The position numbers were made by a program, and so were the translations under genes. A stretch of DNA of 64,000 nucleotides, from NCBI GenBank assembly GCA_035532295.1, contig DATKRH010000022.1:1-64000 (forward strand), written 5' to 3'. Under the pieces are notes generated by a model. The model had not been told where the DNA came from. It did no database searches and saw nothing but the letters and a program-made list of their open reading frames with translations. This stretch comes from DASUBV01 sp035532295. GTDB lineage: Bacteria > Actinomycetota > Actinomycetes > Streptosporangiales > Streptosporangiaceae. The stretch's first letter is position 1, and each line of letters opens with the position of its first letter. Below are positions 1 through 9,062 of the stretch, one piece after another.

Positions 1-1929
1 CGCCAGGGCGCGGGTGAGCGCGGGCGCGACCTGCGACAGGCTGCGGACCGGCGCGCTGATCCCGCCGCCGCGCCGGGCCAGCGCCGCGGCGGCCCGTTCC
101 GACCCCGGCGTCGGCAGCGGGCACAGCACATGCAGCCGGTCGATCCCGGTCAGCGCCGCGGCCGGATCGCCGCCGGTGGTGCGCAGGCAGTCCGACAGCA
201 GCACGATGACCCGCTCATCGGCGGCTGCCCCGGCCAGCTGGGCCGCCGCGGCCCGGAGCGCGCCGGCCAGGTCGGTCATTCCGTGCCCGCGCAGCCCGAC
301 CAGCTCGCCGACGAGGTCTGCGGGGTCCCGGCGGGCAGCCAGGTCCTGCAGGACCGTGGTGCCGCTGCCGAACGCGATGACGGCGGGATTCAGTCTTCCG
401 TCCGCAGCGAGCACCACGCTGGCGGCGGCCACGGCCGCGATGGCGACGGCGAGTCCCGTCATGGAGCCGCTGGTGTCGATGAGCAGGCACAGCGCCTGCC
501 GGCGCGCGCGCCAGGACCGGGTCACCAGCGCGTCGGGCGGCGGCGGCCAGGTGCCCGGCAGCCGGTCCAGCGTGCGGTCCAGGTCGAGGTCGCCGTCCGC
601 GCGGGTGCCGGGCTCGAGCCGGCGGGTGCCGCGGGCCGGGCGCCAGCCGACGGCGCCGAGCCGGACGAACATCCGCGCCGCCAGCCGCCGCGCGGCGGCG
701 CGCAGCTCCCCGTCGGTGGCCAGGGCCAGGTCGGCCAGCAGCATGGCCGCGGCATCCGGGTCGCTGCCCAGCAGCCGGGCCAGCGCGTCCGCATCCAGGC
801 GGCCCACCTCCGGGGATACCTCGCTGAACATGGCATGCCGGGATGCGAGCTCGGCGCGGCTGGCCGTCCGCCGTCCGGTGCCGCGGGCACGGTCGCGGCG
901 GAGGCTGGACTGGGACGACCCGCGCGGCGGGCCGTCAGCTTTTCCCCGGCCGCCCCGCGAGCCGTCGTCGCCGCCAGCCTCCCCGCCCGTCCCGTCAGTG
1001 CCGCCCGTCCCGTCAGTGCCGCCTGTCTCGTCAGCGCCAGGCGGGTCAGGCGGCTCGGCTAGCTGGGCCGGATCACCCACCCCGTCGGCGGGCCAGAGCT
1101 CGCCGAGCAGCTCATCGAGGACCGACTCCGGGCTGCGGTCGCAGCCGTCCGCGACGCGGATGCGCCCCGACAGCGCGGCCCAGGCGGCGTCCCGGGCGGT
1201 GTCGCGCGTCATCCGCTGCTCGCCGCGCAGCCGCGCCAGCCCGGTGAGCAGCAGGACCAGGTCGATCGCGCCGCGCACCGAGGCGCCCATGCGCACATCG
1301 CGATGGGTGCGGGTGGCCCGGGTCAGGGCCACCGCGAACTCGGTGACGCGGCCGGTCTCGCCGGTCACCGACGTGGTGATCGCCTGCTCGGCCGGCGCGT
1401 CCTGATAGCCGAGCACCACCCGGCAGATGCGATCCGCGATGGCCTGGCTGACCCGCGCGGTACCGATAGCATCGAACGGGTTCATCGCGGCGATCAGCCG
1501 GAAGTCGGCGTCGGCCCGCACCAGCCCGAGCCGGGGGACGGCGATCTCGCCCTCGGTCAGCACGGTGATCAGGACGTTCAGCGTCTCTTCCGGGATGCGG
1601 TTGAACTCCTCCAGGTACAGCAGCGCGCCGCCGCGCATCGCCTGGAGCAGCGGCCCGTCGGTGAAGCTGGCGGTCACGTAGCCCTCCGCCAGCACCTGCG
1701 CCGGGTCGTACTGGCCGACGAGCCGGGCCGGCGTCAGCTCGGCGTTGCCCTCGACGAACACGACGTCCCGCCCGGCCTGGCGCGCGATGTCCCGCAGCAG
1801 CGTGGACTTGCCCGTGCCCGGCGGCCCCTCGATCACGACATGCCGGCCGGTTTCCAGTGCGACGGTGAGGACCTGGCGCTCGCGCCGTAGCCCGACGACG
1901 GGCGGCGGGCGGCCGGGCGCGGGCGTCAC
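1..1929 (-). CDS. MoxR-type AAA+ ATPase fused to a VWA domain (partial)
   Basis: The reading frame opens at GTG 1929 behind a GGAGG site and runs off the left edge without a stop (643 codons visible). The N-terminal third is a MoxR/CbbQ-like AAA+ module: Walker A GPPGTGKST near residue 30, Walker B LLYLEEFNR near residue 105, sensor region AAMNPFD. A Gly/Asp/Thr-rich linker with an 18-bp tandem repeat follows (about residues 300-330). A von Willebrand A domain begins near residue 480 with the MIDAS motif DTSGS. MoxR and VWA proteins usually work as a chaperone pair that inserts metals or remodels complexes; here both are on one chain, as in Mg-chelatase-like BchD/BchI fusions. The client is unknown. 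The family call is secure; the role is inference. Confidence 0.85.
   Translation of the reverse strand, partial: MTPAPGRPPPVVGLRRERQVLTVALETGRHVVIEGPPGTGKSTLLRDIARQAGRDVVFVEGNAELTPARLVGQYDPAQVLAEGYVTASFTDGPLLQAMRGGALLYLEEFNRIPEETLNVLITVLTEGEIAVPRLGLVRADADFRLIAAMNPFDAIGTARVSQAIADRICRVVLGYQDAPAEQAITTSVTGETGRVTEFAVALTRATRTHRDVRMGASVRGAIDLVLLLTGLARLRGEQRMTRDTARDAAWAALSGRIRVADGCDRSPESVLDELLGELWPADGVGDPAQLAEPPDPPGADETGGTDGTGGTDGTGGEAGGDDGSRGGRGKADGPPRGSSQSSLRRDRARGTGRRTASRAELASRHAMFSEVSPEVGRLDADALARLLGSDPDAAAMLLADLALATDGELRAAARRLAARMFVRLGAVGWRPARGTRRLEPGTRADGDLDLDRTLDRLPGTWPPPPDALVTRSWRARRQALCLLIDTSGSMTGLAVAIAAVAAASVVLAADGRLNPAVIAFGSGTTVLQDLAARRDPADLVGELVGLRGHGMTDLAGALRAAAAQLAGAAADERVIVLLSDCLRTTGGDPAAALTGIDRLHVLCPLPTPGSERAAAALARRGGGISAPVRSLSQVAPALTRALA
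983..1034. repeat. 18-bp tandem repeat in the MoxR-VWA linker
   Basis: Two perfect copies of an 18-bp unit (983-1000, 1001-1018) and a diverged third encode repeated DGTGGT-type residues in the linker between the AAA+ and VWA halves. The unit length is a multiple of three, so the frame is kept. Confidence 0.8.
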
Positions 1930-1962
1930 GGCATCACCTCCCGCGGATCACGAGCCCCGCGA

Positions 1963-3078
1963 TCACGAACTGGCGTGCAGGATGACACCGCGGATGTTCT
2001 TGCCGTCGAGCAGGTCCTGGTACCCCTGGTTGACCTCGTCCAGGGTGTACGTCGTGGTGATCAGCTCATCCAGCTTGAGGTCACCGGACCGGTACAGCTC
2101 CACCATCGCGGGGATGTCGTGGAACGGGTCACCGGAGCCGAACAGGCTGCCCTGGATCCGCTTCTCGAACAGGGTCAGGATCGAGCCGGGCAGCTCGATC
2201 GTGTTCTTGGTGGGGTCCGACAGCCCGGTCACCACGACCGTGCCGCCCTTGCGGATGGCGTTGAACGCGTTCGTGACGACCTCGGAGGTCACCACCCCCA
2301 CCGTTACGATCGCCTTGTCGGCGCCGACACCGCGGGTCAGCTGGGTGATCAGCTCCTGAGCCTCCTCGGCGGTCGCGCAGCTGTGCGTGGCCCCGAGCTG
2401 CTCGGCCGCCTCGCGCTTGTTCGCCAGCGGGTCGATCGCCACCACGTTACGGGCCCCGGCCAGCGCCGCGCCCTGCACGGAGTTGATGCCGATGCCCCCG
2501 ATGCCGTAGATCGCGATGGTGTCGCCCGGCTCGGTGGCGGCGGCGTGCACCGCCGAGCCGAAGCCGGTCGGGACCCCGCAGCCGATCAGGACCACCTTGT
2601 CGAGCGGCAGGTCATCGTCCACCTTGATGGCCGAATTCTCGGAGATAACGGCGCGCTCGGCGAACGTCCCGAGCATGCACATGCCGCCGAGGTCCTCGCC
2701 GCCGGAGTGGAACCGGTAGGTGCCGTCGGGCAGCACGCCGTCCAGGATGGTGGCGCCCATGTCACAGAGGTTGGACCTGCCGGTCGAGCACCACCGGCAG
2801 TGGCCGCAGACCGGCAGGAACGAGCAGATGACATGATCACCGGCCTTGAGCCGGGTCACGCCCGGGCCGACCTCCTCGATGATGCCCGCGCCCTCATGCC
2901 CGCCGACGATCGGGAAGCGCGGCACGATGTCGCCCTGCCGCAGGTGCTCGTCGGAGTGGCACAGGCCCGCCGCCACGAAGCGGATCAGCACCTCGCCGGT
3001 CTTCGGCGGGTCCAGGTCGATCTCGGTGACCTCGAAATCCTGGCCCGTGCCGCGCAGAATTGCCGCTCTCGTCTTCAT
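1963..3078 (-). CDS. Zinc alcohol dehydrogenase, NDMA-dependent type
   Basis: A 371-residue medium-chain dehydrogenase. Catalytic zinc ligands are visible as C40 (GLCHSDEH) and H61 (GGHEGAG). The four-cysteine structural zinc lobe is C91, C94, C97 and C105. The Rossmann motif GIGGIG lies near residue 195. The sequence resembles the actinobacterial NDMA-dependent alcohol dehydrogenases, whose tightly bound NAD is recycled by mycofactocin or the artificial acceptor NDMA; no mycofactocin genes lie in this window. It probably oxidises an alcohol to an aldehyde in the cytoplasm. It lies 33 bp downstream of the MoxR-VWA start on the same strand, so it is transcribed before that gene and may be its operon partner. 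The subfamily assignment is from overall resemblance. Confidence 0.88.
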   Translation of the reverse strand: MKTRAAILRGTGQDFEVTEIDLDPPKTGEVLIRFVAAGLCHSDEHLRQGDIVPRFPIVGGHEGAGIIEEVGPGVTRLKAGDHVICSFLPVCGHCRWCSTGRSNLCDMGATILDGVLPDGTYRFHSGGEDLGGMCMLGTFAERAVISENSAIKVDDDLPLDKVVLIGCGVPTGFGSAVHAAATEPGDTIAIYGIGGIGINSVQGAALAGARNVVAIDPLANKREAAEQLGATHSCATAEEAQELITQLTRGVGADKAIVTVGVVTSEVVTNAFNAIRKGGTVVVTGLSDPTKNTIELPGSILTLFEKRIQGSLFGSGDPFHDIPAMVELYRSGDLKLDELITTTYTLDEVNQGYQDLLDGKNIRGVILHASS

Positions 3079-3176
3079 TGACCCTCCTCGTTCCCGGCCC
3101 CTACAGCGCGACAGCGCGGTGCGCGGGCCATGACAGCCACCATAGATCGGGCACAGTCATCAGGAACACCCCCGTC

Positions 3177-3965
3177 GTGGCCCATGATGGGCTTGTGGAA
3201 GCCGACGACCGCAGGGCAGGACCAAGTGCCGCCGCGCCCGCCGCCTCGTGCCCGTTCACCGTGGACCGGCCGGTGATGCGCCAGCGCTGGGAGCGGCTGA
3301 CCTTCCTGCACTGGTCCTTCGACCCGGCGGTGGTGCAGCGCCTGCTGCCCGAGGGGCTCCAGGTCGACACCTTCGGCGGCGCGGCCTGGGTGGGGCTGGT
3401 GCCCTTCTTCATGCGCGTCGGCACGGCCGCCGGGCACCAGGCGCCGTGGGCCTCGAACTTCTGCGAGACCAACGTCCGGACCTACGTGCGCGGCCCTGAC
3501 GGGCAGGCCGGGATCTGGTTCTTCTCGCTGGACGCCGCGCGGCTGGGTGCCGTGGCCGTCGCGCGCTCGGCCTATCGCCTGCCCTACTACTGGTCCGCCA
3601 TGCGGCTCGCCGAGCGTCCCGGCCAGGTCGCCTACGGGTGCCGCCGCCGGTGGCCGGGCCCTGGCGGTACCGCCAGCCGGATCCAGATCGCCATCGGTGA
3701 CCCCTACCGGGCCGACGAGCTAGCCGAGCGGGACCACTTCCTGACCGCCCGGTGGGTGCTGTTCAGCGTGGCGGGCGCCCGGCAGCGGTACGCGCGGGCC
3801 TGCCACCAGCCCTGGCCCCTGCATCGCGCGCGAGCGCTGGCCGTCGACGACCAGCTGGTCGCCGCGGCGGGGCTCCCGGCACCGCGGGGCGAGCCGCTGG
3901 TGCATTACTCGCCCGGCGTCGACGTCCGCATCGGGCGCCCTGAGCGATACTCGGCGCGGGCCTAG
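3177..3965 (+). CDS. DUF2071 family protein
   Basis: A 262-residue YqjF/DUF2071-type protein. The typical opening is seen: a basic W-E-R-L-TFLHW segment, then L-L-P-EGL, then the AW-VGLVPF stretch. The family has an acetoacetate-decarboxylase-like fold but no defined reaction. I chose GTG 3177 because AGGAA sits ten bases upstream; GTG 3195 is an alternative, and longer upstream starts would overlap the alcohol dehydrogenase promoter. It diverges from that dehydrogenase and converges on the phosphatase that follows. Function unknown. Confidence 0.75.
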   Translation: MAHDGLVEADDRRAGPSAAAPAASCPFTVDRPVMRQRWERLTFLHWSFDPAVVQRLLPEGLQVDTFGGAAWVGLVPFFMRVGTAAGHQAPWASNFCETNVRTYVRGPDGQAGIWFFSLDAARLGAVAVARSAYRLPYYWSAMRLAERPGQVAYGCRRRWPGPGGTASRIQIAIGDPYRADELAERDHFLTARWVLFSVAGARQRYARACHQPWPLHRARALAVDDQLVAAAGLPAPRGEPLVHYSPGVDVRIGRPERYSARA

Positions 3966-3978
3966 ACCGGCCCAGACC

Positions 3979-4674
3979 CTAGCCGGGGCCGTCCAGGTGC
4001 GCGGTGTCGTTGAAGCCGCGGACGACCCAGCGCTCGCCGGCCACCACCAGGCGGGAGATGGACGCGTTGTCCGCGCCAAGGAAGGCGAACGGCCGGGAGC
4101 CGGCCGCCAGCGCCAGCGCCTGGCCGATGACACCGCCATGCACGATCACGGCGAGCACCTGGTCCGGATGGGCGGCCGCCAGCCGGCGCACCGCGCCGCC
4201 GACCCTGGCCGCGAACTCGCCGGCCGGCTCGGCGCCGGGGATGACATCCCAGCGTTCCTCCGCCCACATGCGCTCGGCCACGGGGTGCCGCTCGGCGACC
4301 ATCTTGCGGAATAGCCCCGCTTCCCAGTCGCCGAGGAACACCTCGCGCAGGCCCGGCTCCACCCGCGGGGCCAGGCCGAGCCGCTCAGCCAGCGGCGCCG
4401 CGGTCTGCGCGGTGCGCCGCAGCGTGGTCACGTAGATCGCGTCGATGCGGGTCCCGTCCAGGCGCGCGGCCAGGCGCTGCGCCTGGTCATGCCCATTCGG
4501 GTCGAGCGCGGGGTCCGCGTGCCCGCCTGCCAGCGGAAACGGATGGTCCGGGTTCGCGGCCTGCGATTCGCCGTGCCGGATGAGCAGCAGCTCCGTAGCG
4601 CCTGGCGGCGTGCGGAAGCGTGCCTGACGATAGGAGGCGGCACCAGGCTGGGGTTCCTGCGCGGGTGTGACCAC
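3979..4674 (-). CDS. Histidine phosphatase (phosphoglycerate mutase-like) family protein
   Basis: 231 residues from a GTG start. The RHG catalytic motif (LLIRHGES) is near residue 34, and the second catalytic His is in VIVHGGVIG near residue 175. The extra glutamate region (LREVFLGDWE) also fits cofactor-independent mutase-like phosphatases. The substrate cannot be told from sequence; relatives act on sugar phosphates, phosphoglycerate or nucleotide derivatives. It lies 33 bp downstream of kamA on the same strand, so the two may be co-transcribed. Confidence 0.85.
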   Translation of the reverse strand: MVTPAQEPQPGAASYRQARFRTPPGATELLLIRHGESQAANPDHPFPLAGGHADPALDPNGHDQAQRLAARLDGTRIDAIYVTTLRRTAQTAAPLAERLGLAPRVEPGLREVFLGDWEAGLFRKMVAERHPVAERMWAEERWDVIPGAEPAGEFAARVGGAVRRLAAAHPDQVLAVIVHGGVIGQALALAAGSRPFAFLGADNASISRLVVAGERWVVRGFNDTAHLDGPG

Positions 4675-4707
4675 CTCCGAAGACTAGCGACCACGGGCGC
4701 CTGCGGC

Positions 4708-6090
4708 TCAGCTGGCCGCCGCCGCTGCCGGCTGCCCGGTCCGGGTCCGGGTCCGCCACCAGTCCTGCCCCCGCTCAGGCAGCAGGTAGATCGGGTCGTA
4801 GTACTCGTACTGACGCTCCAGGGCCAGCTCATCGCCCGTTTCGACGCCGGTGCGGTAGTTCTTGGTCCAGTACGAGATGCCGAGCTCGCGGTCATACCGC
4901 GACACCTGATGCACCCAGCGCTTCCCGACATAAGGGACATCGCAGATGAACCGGGGGGTCGCGAACCCGGGCAGGTAACCCATGATGTCGTGCTGCAGCT
5001 TCTGGGCCTCGCCCAGCGACAGCCGCCAGTGCTCGCTGTTGGGGATCATGTCGCACATATAGAAGTAGTACGGCATGATCTTGGCGTCATCGAGCAGCGC
5101 GAAGCACAGGTCCAGCAGCGCCTGCGCGCTGTCGTTGGTGCCGCGCAGCAGGACGCCCTGGTTGCGCACGTCCCTGATGCCCGTGTCCAGCATCGCCCGG
5201 GCGGCGCTGGCCACCAGCGGCGTCACCGACTGCGCCGAGTTGACGTGGGTGTGGATCGCGATGCTGACGTCCTGGCGGGCGGCCCTGGCCGCCAGTCGCT
5301 CCATCCCCGCGCGGACCTCGTCGGTCAGCCAGTACTGCGGCAGGCCCATGAGCGCCTTGGTGGCCAGCCTGATGTCCCGGACGCTCGGCACGTCGATCAG
5401 GTCGGAGACGAACGCCTCCAGGCGCGGCCAGGGCAGGTTGGCGACGTCCCCCCCGGAGACGACGACGTCGCGCACGCCGGGGGTCTGGCGCAGGTAAGTG
5501 ATCATGGCGCCGAGGCGGTCCTCGCGCGGCAGGCCGAACTTGTGCTTATCGATCAGCGGCGTCGGGTTTCCGACCAGGTCCATCCGCGTGCAGTGCCCGC
5601 AGTACTGCGGGCAGGTCGGCAGGACCTCGGCCAGCACCTTGGTCGGGTAGCGGTGCGTCAGGCCCTCCACCGCCCACATCTCCGCCTCGTGCAGGGAATC
5701 CCTGGACGCCTCCGGATGCGAGGGCCAGTCGGCCCGGCGGTCGCTGAACACCGGGATCATGTACCGCCGGACCGGGTCGGCGTAGAACGCATCGGTGAAC
5801 TCCGGCGCGTCCGCCGCCAGCAGCGGCGCCATCGTGTTGATCATCTGCGGCGGCACTAGCATCGACATCGTCGCCCGCTGCGCCTGGTCCCGCTCCAGGT
5901 CGGCATAGAACCGCTCGGACAGGCCGGCGCCGAGCACCTGACGGAGCTGGCGGATGTTCTTGACGCAGTGCGCGCGCTGCCACTGAGCCGACGCCCACTC
6001 CCGCGGCGTCACCGAGGCCCAGCCCGGCAGCCGCCGCCAGTCCGGCTCCACCAGTTCCCGATGCCGGTAGATGTATGGCTGGTCGATCAT
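4708..6090 (-). CDS. kamA: Lysine 2,3-aminomutase (radical SAM)
   Basis: 460 residues. Converts L-lysine to L-beta-lysine with a [4Fe-4S] cluster, S-adenosylmethionine and PLP; this is the first step of lysine fermentation. The cluster motif CxxxCxxC is C160-C164-C167. The segment before the presumed PLP lysine reads DVPYVGK (K390), whereas classical clostridial enzymes have a glycine-rich PGGGGK at this place, so this is a divergent KamA branch and substrate specificity is not certain. It faces the divergent kdd-kamD-kamE-kal operon, which supplies later steps on beta-lysine and supports the assignment. Confidence 0.88.
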   Translation of the reverse strand: MIDQPYIYRHRELVEPDWRRLPGWASVTPREWASAQWQRAHCVKNIRQLRQVLGAGLSERFYADLERDQAQRATMSMLVPPQMINTMAPLLAADAPEFTDAFYADPVRRYMIPVFSDRRADWPSHPEASRDSLHEAEMWAVEGLTHRYPTKVLAEVLPTCPQYCGHCTRMDLVGNPTPLIDKHKFGLPREDRLGAMITYLRQTPGVRDVVVSGGDVANLPWPRLEAFVSDLIDVPSVRDIRLATKALMGLPQYWLTDEVRAGMERLAARAARQDVSIAIHTHVNSAQSVTPLVASAARAMLDTGIRDVRNQGVLLRGTNDSAQALLDLCFALLDDAKIMPYYFYMCDMIPNSEHWRLSLGEAQKLQHDIMGYLPGFATPRFICDVPYVGKRWVHQVSRYDRELGISYWTKNYRTGVETGDELALERQYEYYDPIYLLPERGQDWWRTRTRTGQPAAAAAS

Positions 6091-6210
6091 TGGCCGCGCC
6101 TACCTTCCGGACAAAAGCTTGTAGTTCCGGCACACTACGCAAGAACCTACTGTCGGTATAGTGCTGCGCAGGAGATTCTACCGAATCCGGTGGCAGGAAG
6201 GACGGATCAC
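6091..6210. promoter_or_regulatory. Divergent kamA / kdd promoter region with repeated TTCCGG
   Basis: This 120-bp spacer must hold promoters for both directions of the lysine genes. Two direct copies of TTCCGG (6105-6110 and 6125-6130) are exactly 20 bp apart, about two helical turns. Between them is the small dyad ACAA-N4-TTGT (6111-6122). TATAGT at 6157-6162 is a possible -10 element for kdd. No regulator gene is adjacent. The operator reading is inference. Confidence 0.4.
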
Positions 6211-7392
6211 GTGACCCGAACCCAGCTCGGCCCCGGCGGTGCGCCCGCGGGCCGACGGCCCGGTGCCGCAGCCGGCCTGCCGGACGGCGTGCCGCCAGGC
6301 TCGCCCCTGGGTCTGCACCGGGTGCTGGAGCCCGCGGGGGTGCTGCCGCAGGCGGCCCGGCGGCTGGACGCGCGCGCGGCCATCTGGCCTGACGAGGTGC
6401 GGGTCGCGGTCGAGCGGCTCAACCTCGACGCCGCGTCCTTCCGCCAGCTCAGCGAGGCGAGCGGGGGAGACCCGGCGGCGCTCAGGGCGGCGGTGCTGGA
6501 GATCGTGGCCAGCCGCGGCAAGATGCAGAACCCCGTGACCGGCTCGGGCGGCATGCTGACCGGCGTCGTCGAGGAGGTCGGGCCGCAGTCGCCGCTGGGG
6601 CTGGCCGCCGGGGACCGGATCGCCACTCTGGTGTCGCTCAGCCTCACCCCGCTGGTGATCACTGACGGGCTGGCCCGCTGGGACGGCCGGTCTGAGCAGG
6701 TTCCCTGTGCGGGCCACGCGATCTTGTTCGGCCGGTCGATCGCCGCCGTGCTTCCGGCCGACCTGCCCGCCGGGCTTGCCCTCGCCGTGCTGGACGTCTG
6801 CGGGGCGCCCGCGCTGACCCACCGCGTCGTCAGTGCCAGCTCAGACCGGGCCAGCTCAGACCGGGCCAGCTCAGGCCGGCGCGGCGCCGGGCCGGTGGTC
6901 GCTATCCTCGGCGCCGCCGGGAAGAGCGGGTCGCTGTCGGCCGCGGCCGCCCGGCAGGCCGGCGCCAGCAAGATCATCGGAGTGGTGCCGCATGAGGTGG
7001 AGGCCGGGCTGCTGCGCGAGGCAGCCTCCGCCGGCCTGGGCGGCGAGGACTCCGGCCTGGTCGACGAGATCGTCGTCGCGGACGCGCGGGATCCGGTGGC
7101 CGTCTCGGATGCCATCCGCCAGGCGGGCGGCCCCGCGGACGTCACCGTAGTCTGCGTGGACGTGCCTGGCTGCGAGGGCGGCGCGATCCTGGCGACCGCG
7201 GCGGGCGGAACCGTCATCTTCTTCTCGATGGCCACGTCATTTAGCGCCGCCGCCCTGGGGGCCGAGGGGATGGCGGCGGACGTCACGATGCTGGTGGGCA
7301 ACGGGTATGTTCCCGGGCATGCTGAGCTTGCCCTCGACCTGATCCGGTCGCAGCCAGGTGTGCGGGCCCTGTTCGCCCGCCGGATCGACTAG
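6211..7392 (+). CDS. kdd: L-erythro-3,5-diaminohexanoate dehydrogenase
   Basis: 393 residues from GTG 6211, which has AGGAAGGA eight bases upstream. Kdd oxidatively deaminates 3,5-diaminohexanoate to 5-amino-3-oxohexanoate with NAD in lysine fermentation. Visible features are the MQNPVTGSGGM stretch near residue 110, the dinucleotide-binding GAAGKSG near residue 235 and the closing GNGYVPGHAE segment typical of Kdd. A linker near residue 210 holds three copies of a 15-bp repeat (SSDRA). The protein is longer than the roughly 345 residues of characterised Kdd, mostly from N-terminal and linker additions. It is 23 bp before kamD in one operon. Confidence 0.85.
   Translation: MTRTQLGPGGAPAGRRPGAAAGLPDGVPPGSPLGLHRVLEPAGVLPQAARRLDARAAIWPDEVRVAVERLNLDAASFRQLSEASGGDPAALRAAVLEIVASRGKMQNPVTGSGGMLTGVVEEVGPQSPLGLAAGDRIATLVSLSLTPLVITDGLARWDGRSEQVPCAGHAILFGRSIAAVLPADLPAGLALAVLDVCGAPALTHRVVSASSDRASSDRASSGRRGAGPVVAILGAAGKSGSLSAAAARQAGASKIIGVVPHEVEAGLLREAASAGLGGEDSGLVDEIVVADARDPVAVSDAIRQAGGPADVTVVCVDVPGCEGGAILATAAGGTVIFFSMATSFSAAALGAEGMAADVTMLVGNGYVPGHAELALDLIRSQPGVRALFARRID
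6836..6880. repeat. 15-bp tandem repeat (three copies) inside kdd
   Basis: The unit CCAGCTCAGACCGGG occurs at 6836-6850 and 6851-6865, with a two-base variant at 6866-6880. It encodes repeated SSDRA in a surface linker before the nucleotide-binding domain and keeps the frame. Confidence 0.9.
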
Positions 7393-7415
7393 CGCCGCCG
7401 GCCTAAGGAGTAGCG

Positions 7416-9062
7416 ATGGAAGCAGATAACACCGGACCTGGCCGGGCCGTAGCGCGCAGGCTCAACCTCGACCCGGCGGCCGTCCGGGAGGCCCGGGAAC
7501 TCGCCAGCCGCGCCGGGCAGCCCATTGTCGACCTGGCCAGGACCCACACCACCGTGTCCGTCGAGCGCGCCGTGCTCCGGCTGGCCGGCCTGCAGGGCGC
7601 CGACGAGGATGGCATGCCGTGGGTTAACCGGCTGGCCGACGCGGTGCGGCGCAGCGCCGGCCTGGAGCACGGCGTGGCGCTGCCCGCCTGGGACGCGCTG
7701 CTGGCCGGGAACTACCCCGACCTCGGCGCGCTGGCCCGCGATGCCGCCGCGGGCCAGGTTCAGTTCCGCATCCCCGGTGGCGCGGACGCTCATGCCGCCC
7801 GCGGCGCCGCCACCGCCGCGCTGGCCGGCGGGATCGCCCGCATCGACGCCCAGCGGGCGGCCCGCGAGACGATGATCGCGCAGACGTCGCAGCCACGGAT
7901 GCCGTGGATCTACCTCATCGTCGCGACCGGCGACATCTACGAGGACATCCCGCAGGCGCAGGCCGCGGCCCGCGAGGGCGCCGACATCATCGCGGTGATC
8001 CGGTCCACCGGTCAGTCGCTGCTCGACTACGTGCCCGAGGGCGCCACCCGGGAGGGCTTCGCCGGCACCTACGCGACGCAGGAGAACTTCCGGCTGATGC
8101 GCGCCGCTCTCGACGACGTGTCCCGCGAACTCGGCCGTTACGTCCGGCTGACCAACTACGCCTCGGGCCTGTGCATGCCCGAGATCGCGTCGCTGGCCGG
8201 CCTGGAGCGGCTGGACATGATGCTGAACGACTGCATGTACGGGATCATCTTCCGCGACATCAATCCCCGCCGGACCTTCATCGACCAGCGGTTCTCCCGG
8301 CAGATCCACGCCCGGGCCGGGATCATCATCAACACCGGGGAGGATAACTACCTCACGACCGCCGACGCGGTGGACGCGGCCCACACGGTGGTGGTCAGCC
8401 AGCTGCTGAACGAGTACTTCGGCAAGGAGGCGGGCCTGGCCGACAGCCAGCTCGGGCTCGGCCACGCCTTCGAGATCAATCCCGGCGTCCCCGACTCCTT
8501 CGTGCTGGAACTGGCGCACGCGCAGCTGGTCCGCGAGCTGTTCCCGGACGCCCCGCTGAAGTACATGCCGCCGACCAAGCACATGACCGGCAACGTCTTC
8601 GCCGGTTACCTGCTGGACGCGTTCTTCAACCTGGCCGGCGTCATGACCGATCAGTCGATCCTGCTGATCGGCATGATGACCGAGGGCATCCACACGCCGT
8701 TCCTGGCCGACCGGGACCTCGCGCTGGAGAACGTCCGGTACGTCCGCGAGGCGGCCGGGCGGCTCGGTGAGAGCTTCCAGCCGGTGCCGGGCGGCTTCAT
8801 CGACCGCCGCGCGAACGAGGTGCTCGGCGAGGCGGTCCGGCTGCTGCGCCGGATCAGCGACGAGGGCCTGCTGGAAGCGATCGCGGACGGCACCTTCGGC
8901 ATCACCCGGCGGCCCGCCGACGGCGGCCGCGGCCTGGACGGAGTCATCGAGCGTGCGGAAGGCTACTTCAATCCCGCCGGGGACATCCTCGAGAATCCGC
9001 AACGGAACCAGCCCGGCGACTCGCCGTCCGCCGCGCTGAGCGAGATCGGAGCGCAGCCATGA
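7416..9062 (+). CDS. kamD: Lysine 5,6-aminomutase alpha subunit
   Basis: 548 residues, in the usual range for the large subunit. With KamE it moves the terminal amino group of beta-lysine (or D-lysine) using adenosylcobalamin and PLP. The start ATG has AAGGAG seven bases upstream. Family-typical segments include QTSQPRMPWIYL near residue 155, the RSTGQSLLDYVPEG stretch near 195 and YMPPTKHMTGN near 390. The stop overlaps the kamE start by four bases, implying translational coupling of the two subunits. Confidence 0.93.
   Translation: MEADNTGPGRAVARRLNLDPAAVREARELASRAGQPIVDLARTHTTVSVERAVLRLAGLQGADEDGMPWVNRLADAVRRSAGLEHGVALPAWDALLAGNYPDLGALARDAAAGQVQFRIPGGADAHAARGAATAALAGGIARIDAQRAARETMIAQTSQPRMPWIYLIVATGDIYEDIPQAQAAAREGADIIAVIRSTGQSLLDYVPEGATREGFAGTYATQENFRLMRAALDDVSRELGRYVRLTNYASGLCMPEIASLAGLERLDMMLNDCMYGIIFRDINPRRTFIDQRFSRQIHARAGIIINTGEDNYLTTADAVDAAHTVVVSQLLNEYFGKEAGLADSQLGLGHAFEINPGVPDSFVLELAHAQLVRELFPDAPLKYMPPTKHMTGNVFAGYLLDAFFNLAGVMTDQSILLIGMMTEGIHTPFLADRDLALENVRYVREAAGRLGESFQPVPGGFIDRRANEVLGEAVRLLRRISDEGLLEAIADGTFGITRRPADGGRGLDGVIERAEGYFNPAGDILENPQRNQPGDSPSAALSEIGAQP

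Noticed and set aside
7389..9002. 537-codon frame antisense to kamD
   Set aside because: Shadow of kamD; typical high-GC artefact.
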